A DNA stretch of 31,093 bases from JAZGBC01 sp036444495 (lineage in GTDB: Bacteria > Pseudomonadota > Alphaproteobacteria > Kiloniellales > J153): NCBI GenBank assembly GCA_036444495.1, contig JAZGBC010000155.1:1-31093 (forward strand), written 5' to 3'. The translations under genes were made by a program, and so were the position numbers. The notes beneath the pieces were generated by a model. The model was not told the DNA's origin. It was given only the letters and a program-made list of their open reading frames with translations, and did no database searches. Shown here in pieces: positions 24,454-31,093 of this stretch (positions are counted from its first letter, which is position 1; each line of letters opens with the position of its first letter).

Positions 24454-24480
24454 CCTTTTGAGCGCCAGCGAAGAGATTCC

Positions 24481-24906
24481 ATGATTGAGCAGGTCAAGAC
24501 AACCGGCCGTGGGGCCAGGGGCCCGAGTCAGCGCCAGCTTCGCGTGGGCGAGGAACTGCGCCACGGACTCGTGCGGGTGCTTGCGCGCGGGGACTTGCGG
24601 GACCCGGCGCTTTCCGGCCTCAACTTGACGGTGACCGAGGTGCGGGTCAGCCCGGACATGAAAAACGCCACGGCATTCGTCGTGCCCCTGGGTGGCGGCG
24701 GCTTGAACGAGGCGGCCGAGGCGCTCAACCGGGCCGCCGGATTCCTCCGCTCCGAGGTCGCCCATGAGGTGCAGCTGCGCCATACCCCGCGGATTTCCTT
24801 TGAGGCCGACCGCTCCTTCGACCAGGTAGGCAAGATGCAGGAAATCCTCGATCGCCCGCGCGTGCGCCGTGACCTTTCCGGAGAGGGGAACGGCCATGGC
24901 GCGTAG
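24481..24906 (+). CDS. rbfA: ribosome-binding factor A
   Basis: A 141-residue protein with a KH-like fold. Recognisable blocks are RVGEELRHGLVRVL, LTVTEVRVSPDMKNATAFV and HTPRISFEADRSFD. RbfA binds the 30S subunit and helps mature the 5' end of 16S rRNA, mainly under cold stress. It lies 27 bases after infB and its last 11 bases overlap truB. Standard size for alphaproteobacteria. Confidence 0.95.
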   Translation: MIEQVKTTGRGARGPSQRQLRVGEELRHGLVRVLARGDLRDPALSGLNLTVTEVRVSPDMKNATAFVVPLGGGGLNEAAEALNRAAGFLRSEVAHEVQLRHTPRISFEADRSFDQVGKMQEILDRPRVRRDLSGEGNGHGA

Positions 24907-25822
24907 GCGGCGCGGTCGGGCGATCAACGGCTGGATCGTGGTGGACAAGCCCTCGGGCCTGACCTCGACCCAGGTAGTCGGGCGGGTCCGCAGAATCCTG
25001 AACGCGCAGAAGATCGGCCACGGAGGCACCCTGGACCCCCTGGCGACCGGGCTTCTTCCGCTTGCCCTGGGCGAGGCGACCAAGACCGTGTCCTATGTGC
25101 TGGGCGGGGCAAAGAGCTACCGCTTTACCCTGCGCTGGGGTCAGGCCACGGCGACCGACGATTCGGAAGGACAGGTCACCGCCGTCTCGGACCATCGGCC
25201 GGACGAAGCGGAGATTCGCGCCGTTCTGCCGCGCTTCCAGGGCTGGATCGAGCAGGTGCCGCCGAACTTCTCGGCCATCAAGGTGGCCGGCCGGCGGGCC
25301 TACGAAAGGGCCCGGGCCAAGGAGGACTTCGCGCTCGAGGCCCGGCAGGTCGAGATCCATCGCCTGGACCTCGTTGCCCTGGAGGGGCCCGATCACGCCA
25401 TCTTCGAGGCGGACTGCGGCAAGGGCACCTACATGCGCGCGCTGGCCCGGGACCTGGGCACCGTCCTTGGGACCTGCGCCCACGTGGTCGCGCTGCGCCG
25501 GACGGCCGCCGGCCCCTTCGTCGAAGAAGATGCAATTTCGCTGGAGTCCCTGGAGGCGCTGGGGCATAGTGCCGCCGCCTCGGGGGCCTTGCTCCCGATC
25601 GAGACCGCGCTGGACGACATCCCGGCGCTGGCCTTGAGCGAGACCGAGGCGAAACGTCTGCGGTGCGGCCAAGCGGTGTCCATGTTGGCCCGTGTAAACC
25701 GCGATCGTATCCGGGAGTTCGACAACGGAGCCATCGTCTATGCCACATCGGATGGCAAGCCGGTGGCGTTGGCACGGTATGAAGCAGGCGACATTCACCC
25801 GGTCCGTGTACTCAATCTTTAG
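24896..25822 (+). CDS. truB: tRNA pseudouridine(55) synthase TruB
   Basis: A 308-residue enzyme making pseudouridine 55 in the T-loop of tRNAs. The N-terminus has NGWIVVDKPSGLTS, and the catalytic motif GGTLDPLATGLLPL contains Asp47. Other blocks are KSYRFTLRWG and GKGTYMRALARDLG, and a C-terminal PUA-like region ends the protein. ATG 24896 is chosen because GAGAGGGGA (24881-24889) precedes it by six bases. An ATG at 24869 is in frame but lacks a good site and adds nine residues. It overlaps rbfA by 11 bases, with rpsO 23 bases downstream. Confidence 0.95.
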   Translation: MARRRRGRAINGWIVVDKPSGLTSTQVVGRVRRILNAQKIGHGGTLDPLATGLLPLALGEATKTVSYVLGGAKSYRFTLRWGQATATDDSEGQVTAVSDHRPDEAEIRAVLPRFQGWIEQVPPNFSAIKVAGRRAYERARAKEDFALEARQVEIHRLDLVALEGPDHAIFEADCGKGTYMRALARDLGTVLGTCAHVVALRRTAAGPFVEEDAISLESLEALGHSAAASGALLPIETALDDIPALALSETEAKRLRCGQAVSMLARVNRDRIREFDNGAIVYATSDGKPVALARYEAGDIHPVRVLNL

Positions 25823-25845
25823 GTTAAGAGGGCAGATAAGAGACG

Positions 25846-26115
25846 ATGTCGATTACGGCTGAACGCAAGACCGAAGTGGTTCGCGAATACGCGATACACG
25901 AGGGCGACACGGGGTCGCCCGAGGTCCAGGTCGCGGTCCTGACCGAACGGATCAAAAACCTGACCGAACACCTCCAGGCCCACAAGAAGGACTTCCACTC
26001 GCGCCGGGGGCTGCTGATCATGGTCGGTCAGCGCCGGCGTCTGTTGGATTATGTCAAGTCCAGGGATCGGGGCCGCTACGATACCCTGATCCAGCGCCTT
26101 GGGCTGCGCCGCTAG
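25846..26115 (+). CDS. rpsO: 30S ribosomal protein S15
   Basis: An 89-residue protein, the exact family length. Conserved blocks are the early GDTGSPEVQVAVLTERI, then HKKDFHSRRGLLIMVGQRRRLLDY and the C-terminal RYDTLIQRLGLRR. S15 binds the central domain of 16S rRNA early in 30S assembly. In E. coli it represses its own mRNA; no comparable pseudoknot is obvious in the 23-base gap upstream. The AAGAGGG string in that gap serves as ribosome binding site. Confidence 0.97.
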   Translation: MSITAERKTEVVREYAIHEGDTGSPEVQVAVLTERIKNLTEHLQAHKKDFHSRRGLLIMVGQRRRLLDYVKSRDRGRYDTLIQRLGLRR

Positions 26116-26274
26116 CCGGCCTTGGGCGGGATGTCCGCAACTTTGCTTCGTCAAGGGAACCCCGGGGCCGGGGCTTGGCGTGCGGGCGCTCTGATGAAAA
26201 GGGAACAGCAAATTCATTATCTGGCGGCGTCGCGGATTGGCTGGGGCGATGCCGAACGGAGACCGGGCCGACGC

Positions 26275-26313
26275 AAGGGGCGGGCCGTGGCGCTGGAAGG
26301 CGCCCTGCCCCTT
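26275..26313 (+). promoter_or_regulatory. long hairpin in the rpsO-pnp leader
   Basis: AAGGGGCGGG (26275-26284) pairs with CCTGCCCCTT (26304-26313) with one G-T wobble, and the stem continues past one mismatch (26286-26287 with 26301-26302). It lies about 55 bases before the pnp start in a 251-base gap that has no gene. No T-run follows, so it is a poor terminator. In E. coli a leader hairpin of pnp is cut by RNase III and mediates PNPase autoregulation; a similar role here is inference. Confidence 0.5.
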
Positions 26314-26366
26314 ACGCGGGTCCGGTCGTTGGATTCCGGCCAAGATGTTGGAAGGACGAACGGACG

Positions 26367-28490
26367 ATGTTCGACGTACATACGATTGAAATTGAGTGGG
26401 GTGGGCGCAAGCTCGTCCTCGAGTCGGGCCGCATGGCGCGGCAGGCGGATGGCGCGGTGCTCGTCACCTATGGCGACACCGTGGTGCTCTGCACCGCGGT
26501 TGGGCAAAAGACCCCCCGGGTGGGGATCGATTTCTTCCCGCTGACCGTCAACTATCAGGAAAAGACCTTCGCCGCGGGCAAGATTCCCGGCGGCTTCTTC
26601 AAGCGTGAGGGCCGGCCGAGCGAGAAGGAGACGCTGACCTCGCGTCTCATAGACAGGCCGATCCGGCCGCTCTTCGCCAAGGGCTACAAGAACGAGACCC
26701 AGGTCATCTGCACGGTCCTCAGCCACGACTTGGAAAACGACCCGGATGTGGTGGCCTTGGTCGGCGCCTCGGCGGCGTTGACCATCTCGGGCATCCCCTT
26801 CCTCGGGCCCATCGGCGGCTGCCGCGTGGGCTACAAGGACGGCGAGTACATGCTCAACCCGACGGCCAGCGAGCTGCCCGAGTCCGAGCTCGACCTGTTG
26901 GTCGCGGGCACGCACGAGGGCGTGCTCATGGTGGAATCCGAGGCCAAGGAGCTCAGCGAGGAGATCATGCTGGGCGCCGTCAACTTCGGCCACCAGGCCA
27001 TGGGGCCGGTGTTGGACGCCATCATCGGACTGGCCGAGAAGTGCGCCAAGGAGCCGCGGGAGATTCCCGAGCCCCCGGCCGAGCTCGAGGCGGTCAAGGA
27101 GCGGCTGTCCGCCGACTACGGCGCGCGTCTGGCCGAGGCCTACCAGGAGCCCGACAAGATGGCCCGCCAAGACAAGGTGAGCGCCGTCAAGAAGGAGGCC
27201 CTGGAGGCCCTGGCCGAGGACGAGGCGGCGCTCGCGCTGGCCCCGGGCGTGCTCAAGGGCCTGGAGAGCGAGATCGTGCGCGGCAGTATCCTCAAGACCG
27301 GCAAACGCATCGATGGGCGCTCCACCGCGGACGTCCGCCCGATCGACTGTCAGGTGGGCGTGCTTCCCCTGACCCACGGCTCGGCGCTCTTTACCCGCGG
27401 CGAGACCCAGGCGCTGGTCACCACCACCCTGGGCACCGGCCAAGACGAGCAGATCATCGACGCGCTGGAAGGCGAGTATCGCCAGCATTTCATGCTGCAC
27501 TACAACTTCCCGCCCTATTCGGTGGGCGAGGCGAGCTTCCTGCGCTCGCCGGGCCGGCGCGAGATCGGCCACGGCAAGCTGGCCTGGCGCGCGGTGCACC
27601 CGCTCATGCCGGAAAAGGAGGAGTTCCCCTATACGATCCGCCTGGTTTCGGAGATCACCGAATCCAACGGCTCGTCCTCCATGGCCACGGTCTGCGGTTC
27701 CTCGCTGGCACTGATGGACGCGGGCGTGCCCATGACCCGGTCGGTCGCGGGCATCGCCATGGGTCTGATCAAGGAGGAGGACGACTTCGCCGTGCTGTCC
27801 GACATCCTGGGAGACGAGGATCACCTGGGCGACATGGACTTCAAGGTGGCCGGCACCGAGCGGGGCATCACCTCACTCCAGATGGACATCAAGATCACCT
27901 CGATCACCTCGGCCATCATGGAAACGGCGCTGGCGCAGGCACGCGACGGACGCCTGCACATCCTGGGCGAGATGTCCAAGGCGCTGACCCGTGCGCGCGA
28001 GGCCATCTCCGACCACGCGCCGCGAATCACGGTCATCAACATTCCCAAGGACAAGATCCGCGAGGTGATCGGCACCGGCGGCAAGGTCATCCGCGAGATC
28101 TGCGAGACCACCGGGGCCAAGATCGACATCGAGGACGACGGCACGATCAAGGTGGCCGCCGTCGACCAGACCCAGAGCGAGGCCGCCATCGAGTGGATCC
28201 GCTCGATCACCGCCGAGCCCGAGGTGGGCGTGATCTATAAGGGCAAGGTGGTCAAGATCATGGATTTCGGCGCCTTCGTGAACTTCATGGGGCCGCGCGA
28301 CGGCCTGGTTCATATCTCCGAGTTGGCCCCGCAAAGGGTCAGGACCGTGGGCGACGTGGTCAAGGAGGGCGACCAGGTCAAGGTCAAGGTCATCGGCATG
28401 GATGACCGGGGCAAGATCAAGCTGTCCATGAAGAGGGTCAACCAGGAAACCGGCGAGGACCTGGAAGTCAAGGCGGAGGCTGCTGTCTGA
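26367..28490 (+). CDS. pnp: polyribonucleotide nucleotidyltransferase (PNPase)
   Basis: A 707-residue 3'-5' phosphorolytic exoribonuclease, similar to the 711 of E. coli. Two RNase PH-like domains (about 10-140 and 320-470) flank a helical linker. The second contains the catalytic GDEDHLGDMDFKVAG. A KH domain (about 552-610, with VIGTGGKVIREI) and an S1 domain (about 618-690, with KIMDFGAFVNF) bind RNA. It degrades mRNA and, with RNase E, forms degradosome-like complexes. ATG 26367 lies about ten bases after GGAAGGA; in-frame codons from 26175 would run through the leader hairpin. A strong terminator follows. Confidence 0.97.
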   Translation: MFDVHTIEIEWGGRKLVLESGRMARQADGAVLVTYGDTVVLCTAVGQKTPRVGIDFFPLTVNYQEKTFAAGKIPGGFFKREGRPSEKETLTSRLIDRPIRPLFAKGYKNETQVICTVLSHDLENDPDVVALVGASAALTISGIPFLGPIGGCRVGYKDGEYMLNPTASELPESELDLLVAGTHEGVLMVESEAKELSEEIMLGAVNFGHQAMGPVLDAIIGLAEKCAKEPREIPEPPAELEAVKERLSADYGARLAEAYQEPDKMARQDKVSAVKKEALEALAEDEAALALAPGVLKGLESEIVRGSILKTGKRIDGRSTADVRPIDCQVGVLPLTHGSALFTRGETQALVTTTLGTGQDEQIIDALEGEYRQHFMLHYNFPPYSVGEASFLRSPGRREIGHGKLAWRAVHPLMPEKEEFPYTIRLVSEITESNGSSSMATVCGSSLALMDAGVPMTRSVAGIAMGLIKEEDDFAVLSDILGDEDHLGDMDFKVAGTERGITSLQMDIKITSITSAIMETALAQARDGRLHILGEMSKALTRAREAISDHAPRITVINIPKDKIREVIGTGGKVIREICETTGAKIDIEDDGTIKVAAVDQTQSEAAIEWIRSITAEPEVGVIYKGKVVKIMDFGAFVNFMGPRDGLVHISELAPQRVRTVGDVVKEGDQVKVKVIGMDDRGKIKLSMKRVNQETGEDLEVKAEAAV

Positions 28491-28537
28491 ACCCCGCCTT
28501 TGCGTAGAAAAAGTGCTGTTTTCCACAGGATTCGAGG

Positions 28538-28570
28538 CAGACGGCCGCCGATGGGCGGCCGTCTGTTTAG
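28538..28570 (+). terminator. intrinsic terminator after pnp
   Basis: CAGACGGCCGCC (28538-28549), loop GATG and GGCGGCCGTCTG (28554-28565) form a perfect 12-bp stem followed by TTTAG. It ends the rimP-to-pnp operon. The T-run is short but the stem is very stable. Confidence 0.8.
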
Positions 28571-28739
28571 CTATTCTTAAGGCAAATTACGTTTCTATGC
28601 CTCTTCCTAGGCCAGACGGGCCTCATGCCCCGGTTGGAACCGGATCGAGCGCCAGAACGGACGAATGTCGCCTTTTTTCTTTTTCCCCTTCTCCAACTTT
28701 GCACGCAACGCCATGCGCGCCCTGGAACGGAACGTGGCC

Positions 28740-29474
28740 ATGTTCCAGCTTCCACGAGTGATGGGTCACCGCGGCGCGGCGGCCACGGCGCCGGAAAATA
28801 CCCTGGCGGGCCTGCGCGCGGCGGCTGCCGCCGGTCTCGACTGGGTCGAGTTGGATACCATGCTGACCGTAGACGGGGTCCCGGTGCTGTTCCACGACGA
28901 TTCGCTGAAGCGCACCACCGGGCGCAACGCGCCCATGGCCGAAACGTCCCTCTCGGACCTGACCTCCGTCGAGGCGGGCTCCTGGTTCGCGCCCGAGTTC
29001 AAGGGCGAACCGGTGCCCAGCCTGGAAGAGGCGCTCGCCCTTGCGCTCGACCTGAACCTGCGGCCCAACATTGAGATCAAGCCCACGCCCGGACGTGACA
29101 AGGAAACCGCCGCTGCCGTGGTCGAGGTGCTGTCGCGCTGCTGGCCCGCGGAGCACCCCTACCCGCTCATCAGCAGCTTCAGCCGCAAGTGCCTGAGCGT
29201 CGTGCGGGACCAGGCGGCCCACCTGCCGCGCGCCCTGCTCGCCTGGTGGCTGCCGCCCGACTGGAGGCGGGCCACCGCGCGCCTGCAATGCTCGGCCCTG
29301 CACATCGCCGGCAAGCGCTTGACCGCCCGGCGGGTACGCAACATCAAGAAGGCCGGCTTCGGCCTCGCCGCCTTCACGGTCAACGACCCGGATCAGGCGC
29401 GCGAGCTTATCTCCTGGGGCGTGGACTGCATCATCACCGACGACCCGGATACCATCACCAAGGCCCTGAAGTAG
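28740..29474 (+). CDS. glycerophosphodiester phosphodiesterase (UgpQ-like)
   Basis: A 244-residue cytoplasmic TIM-barrel enzyme. Active-site residues are His10 and Arg11 (GHRGAA), Glu19 (PENT), Glu37 and Asp39 (VELD) and His52 (FHDD). Further blocks are NIEIKP and the C-terminal FTVNDPDQARELISWGVDCIITDDP. It hydrolyses glycerophosphodiesters to glycerol-3-phosphate and an alcohol, so it recycles phospholipid headgroups. ATG 28740 gives the usual family start. In-frame ATGs at 28665 and 28713 would add an odd Phe-rich N-terminus (PFFFFPF from a T-rich stretch) and cannot be fully excluded. Confidence 0.92.
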   Translation: MFQLPRVMGHRGAAATAPENTLAGLRAAAAAGLDWVELDTMLTVDGVPVLFHDDSLKRTTGRNAPMAETSLSDLTSVEAGSWFAPEFKGEPVPSLEEALALALDLNLRPNIEIKPTPGRDKETAAAVVEVLSRCWPAEHPYPLISSFSRKCLSVVRDQAAHLPRALLAWWLPPDWRRATARLQCSALHIAGKRLTARRVRNIKKAGFGLAAFTVNDPDQARELISWGVDCIITDDPDTITKALK

Positions 29475-29542
29475 CGGGGGGGACCGTGCCCCGCCAGTTG
29501 GTATAGACGCCGGGTTCGGCTATGTTGCCCTCGGATCGTGCC

Positions 29543-29579
29543 GGGCCTAGAGCCGCTCTAAGGCCCGCCGGAGCATTTT
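29543..29579 (+). terminator. hairpin after the phosphodiesterase gene; also short palindromic repeat copy 2
   Basis: GGGCCTAGAG (29543-29552) pairs with CTCTA (29556-29560) and GGCCC (29562-29566) with one bulged A, loop CCG. TTTT follows only at 29576-29579, so it is a weak terminator at best. Its centre, 29546-29562, is the second copy of the palindrome seen at 18011-18027. Confidence 0.45.
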
Positions 29580-29593
29580 GATAACGCGAGGTT

Positions 29594-30046
29594 ATGGTCG
29601 GCGCCATGATGCCGCTCCCAGGTTTGTCCCGGATATTGAAGGGTCTGGCGGTTTCGCTCGCGTCCTTCGTGGCGCTCGGGTCGGTCGCCGCGCTTTGGGA
29701 AAATCCGATCTTTGTGCGCATGACCCCGGCCGGGAATTTCGAAATTCTGCTGTTGGCTGCCTTTTCGCTCCTGCTCGGTGTCTACGTGGCGATTCGCAGG
29801 CCCTACTGCTCGGTCAAGACGGCGGGGGTTGGCGGCGTCTTGACCTTTATCGGGGTGGCGTGCCCGGTCTGCAACCAGATACTGCTTCTTCTGTTCGGCG
29901 GCGAGCTTCTGCTTACCTACTTCGAGCCTGTACGCGTTTACGTGGCGTCGGCGGGCGTTCTCGTCGCGGCCGCGGCGGTGGCGCGCGAATGGCAGTTGAC
30001 GAGAAGACAGGCCACGGAGGCGGTCTTGGCGGACGGACGAGCCTGA
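29594..30046 (+). CDS. small integral membrane protein with CPVCN motif, function unknown
   Basis: A 150-residue protein with about four hydrophobic segments: near residues 14-34, 50-65, 77-103 and 111-128. A Cys-Pro-Val-Cys-Asn motif lies at about 90-94, inside or at the edge of the third segment, followed by a Leu-rich run and then LLLTYFEPV. Another cysteine lies near residue 73 (PYCSV). I do recall uncharacterised bacterial membrane proteins with a CPxCN-Leu-rich pattern but cannot name a family or function. The paired cysteines suggest redox or metal chemistry. ATG 29594 is used; ATG 29606 or 29609 are also possible. The gene is downstream of the phosphodiesterase and converges with fabI. 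Confidence 0.7.
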   Translation: MVGAMMPLPGLSRILKGLAVSLASFVALGSVAALWENPIFVRMTPAGNFEILLLAAFSLLLGVYVAIRRPYCSVKTAGVGGVLTFIGVACPVCNQILLLLFGGELLLTYFEPVRVYVASAGVLVAAAAVAREWQLTRRQATEAVLADGRA

Positions 30047-30074
30047 TTTTCGGATAAGCCTCGCCAAGCCCCCG

Positions 30075-30206
30075 TTATTCGCCGGGGCCCAGGATCTTCA
30101 CCTCGACTTCCAGAATCCCGGCCTCCGCCGGCCCGGCGTTGCGCACGATATGGGTCTCGGCGGACGGCTCTTGCGCGGAGCCGGCGCCTAAGGACCGGGT
30201 TTCGGC
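30075..30206 (-). pseudogene. coding-like remnant downstream of fabI (possible C-terminus of a cupin-like protein)
   Basis: On the minus strand, in the same frame as fabI, the sequence stays open for 43 codons after the fabI stop and ends with TAA at 30077-30075. The last part reads ETHIVRNAGPAEAGILEVEV, then KILGPGE. Its third codon positions are almost all G or C, like the real genes around it. The pattern (His, then RNAG, then ILEVEV) resembles the last strands of a cupin domain. There is no start codon with a ribosome binding site, so I read it as a gene remnant. It could also be chance coding potential. Confidence 0.3.
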
Positions 30207-31016
30207 TTATTCCGGCGGGTTGAGGCGCCTCGGCGAGGGGATGCCGATCTTGCTGTAACCGGCGTCCACGTGATGGATCTCACCGGTCACCCCGTGGGCC
30301 AGGTCCGAGAGCAGGTAGAGGCCGGCGTTGCCCACCTCCTCCAGGAGCACGTTGCGCGCCAAGGGCGCGTGGTCCCGGCTCCAGCGGTAGACGAAGCGCG
30401 CGTCCGCGATGGCGGCGCCGGCGAGCGTGCGCATGGGACCGGCCGAGATGGCGTTGACCCGGATGCCCCGATCGCCCAGATCCACGGCCAGGTAGCGCAC
30501 GCTGGCCTCGAGTGCGGCCTTGGCCACCCCCATGACGTTGTAGTTGGGCGTGACGCGCTGGGCCCCCAGGTAAGTGAGCGTCAGCAGGCTGCCGCCACCG
30601 GTCATGAGCCCGGCGGCCCGACGCGCTATGGAGGTGAAGGAGTAGCAGGAGATGACGAGCGTGCGCGCGAAGTTCTCCCGCGAGGTGTCCAGATAGCGGC
30701 CCTTGAGCTCTTCCTTGTCAGAAAAGGCGATGGCGTGGACGACGAAATCCAGGCTGTTCCAGGCCTTGCCCAGCCCCTCGAAGGTGGCCGCCACGTCGGA
30801 CTCCCGCTCCACGTCGCAGGAGAAGACGAGATCCGAGCCCACGGAGTCGGCGAGCGGCCTGACGCGGCGTTCGAAGGTCTCGCCCTGATAGGTGAAGGCA
30901 AGCTCGGCCCCCTGACCGTGCAGCGCATCGGCCAGGCCCCAGGCGATTGAGCGGTCGTTGGCGACGCCCATGATGAGGCCGCGCTTGCCCGCCATGAGCG
31001 ATCCGTTGGCGGGCAT
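30207..31016 (-). CDS. fabI: enoyl-[acyl-carrier-protein] reductase FabI (NADH)
   Basis: A 269-residue short-chain dehydrogenase-type enzyme for the last step of each fatty-acid elongation cycle. Landmarks are LMAGKRGLIMGVANDRSIAWG near the N-terminus split around residue 10, and the catalytic Tyr149, Tyr159 and Lys166 in TYLGAQRVTPNYNVMGVAK, matching E. coli Tyr146, Tyr156 and Lys163. ISAGPMRTLA follows. The ATG at 31016 has GGGGAGGAG about nine bases upstream. The frame stays open upstream to the window edge with a Glu/Pro/Ala-rich reading, so a longer protein is possible but unlikely. It is the only minus-strand gene in the second half of the window. Confidence 0.95.
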   Translation of the reverse strand: MPANGSLMAGKRGLIMGVANDRSIAWGLADALHGQGAELAFTYQGETFERRVRPLADSVGSDLVFSCDVERESDVAATFEGLGKAWNSLDFVVHAIAFSDKEELKGRYLDTSRENFARTLVISCYSFTSIARRAAGLMTGGGSLLTLTYLGAQRVTPNYNVMGVAKAALEASVRYLAVDLGDRGIRVNAISAGPMRTLAGAAIADARFVYRWSRDHAPLARNVLLEEVGNAGLYLLSDLAHGVTGEIHHVDAGYSKIGIPSPRRLNPPE

Positions 31017-31093
31017 GGCCTCCGGCTCCTCCCCTTTTTCCTCCGCCGGCTCCGGCGCGGTCTCGGCCGCTGGGGTGTCCCCGCGTGTTTTCA

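Noticed and set aside
26159..26180. A rpsO terminator at the CCCCGGGGCCGGGG run
   Set aside because: The stem is only five base pairs and no T-run follows.
1..31093. CRISPR arrays, prophage, integrative elements or toxin-antitoxin pairs
   Set aside because: No regular spaced repeats, integrase, transposase, tail or capsid genes, or small overlapping gene pairs of that kind were seen. The single XRE gene has no toxin-like partner.

Overview
The window looks like a core chromosomal segment of a GC-rich alphaproteobacterium, most likely Rhodospirillales-like. The evidence is a MucR/Ros regulator, a Fur/Mur-type regulator lacking the usual cysteines, an OlsB-OlsA ornithine-lipid pair, and the gene order tsaB-rimI-mucR-fur-olsBA-miaB-phoH-ybeY-corC-lnt-XRE-metK-trmB-rimP-nusA-ylxR-infB-rbfA-truB-rpsO-pnp, which I recognise from that group. 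Strong G/C preference at third codon positions, many GTG/TTG starts and 4- or 11-base overlaps fit this. I see no phage, transposase, plasmid, CRISPR, rRNA or tRNA gene. No gap between genes exceeds about 300 bases.

Layout. Bases 138-2328 (+) hold a TauE/SafE-type exporter, a membrane-anchored TIGR02186-like protein and a universal stress protein. Then come an Nfu-type Fe-S carrier (2490-3044) and a secreted glucosaminidase (3165-4193). A double-hairpin, REPIN-like element (4223-4384) separates the glucosaminidase from a convergent NodB-type polysaccharide deacetylase (4418-5494, -). A RutE-like nitroreductase (5642-6232) runs divergently from the deacetylase. tsaB and rimI overlap (6287-7500). 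An AT-rich region with several inverted repeats precedes mucR (7670-8083).

Bases 8194-16030 form a dense co-directional run: fur, olsB, olsA, miaB, phoH, ybeY, a CorC-like CBS protein and lnt. It joins metal regulation, membrane lipid synthesis, tRNA modification, rRNA maturation and lipoprotein acylation. A small XRE regulator follows, behind a perfect 16-bp palindrome. metK has a 160-base leader and is followed by trmB.

The translation/transcription operon rimP-nusA-ylxR-infB-rbfA-truB-rpsO-pnp (19044-28490) begins behind a leader that ends in an intrinsic terminator immediately before the rimP ribosome binding site. It ends at a strong terminator after pnp, and pnp has its own hairpin leader. 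The tail holds a glycerophosphodiester phosphodiesterase, a small membrane protein with a CPVCN motif, a coding-like remnant, and fabI on the minus strand.

I did not find a clear new multi-gene system. The points most worth a second look are regulatory or small: the XRE and mucR control regions, the rimP, metK and pnp leaders, the REPIN-like element, the CPVCN membrane protein and the coding remnant downstream of fabI. All assignments come from reading the sequence and from knowledge of the families; no search was run.
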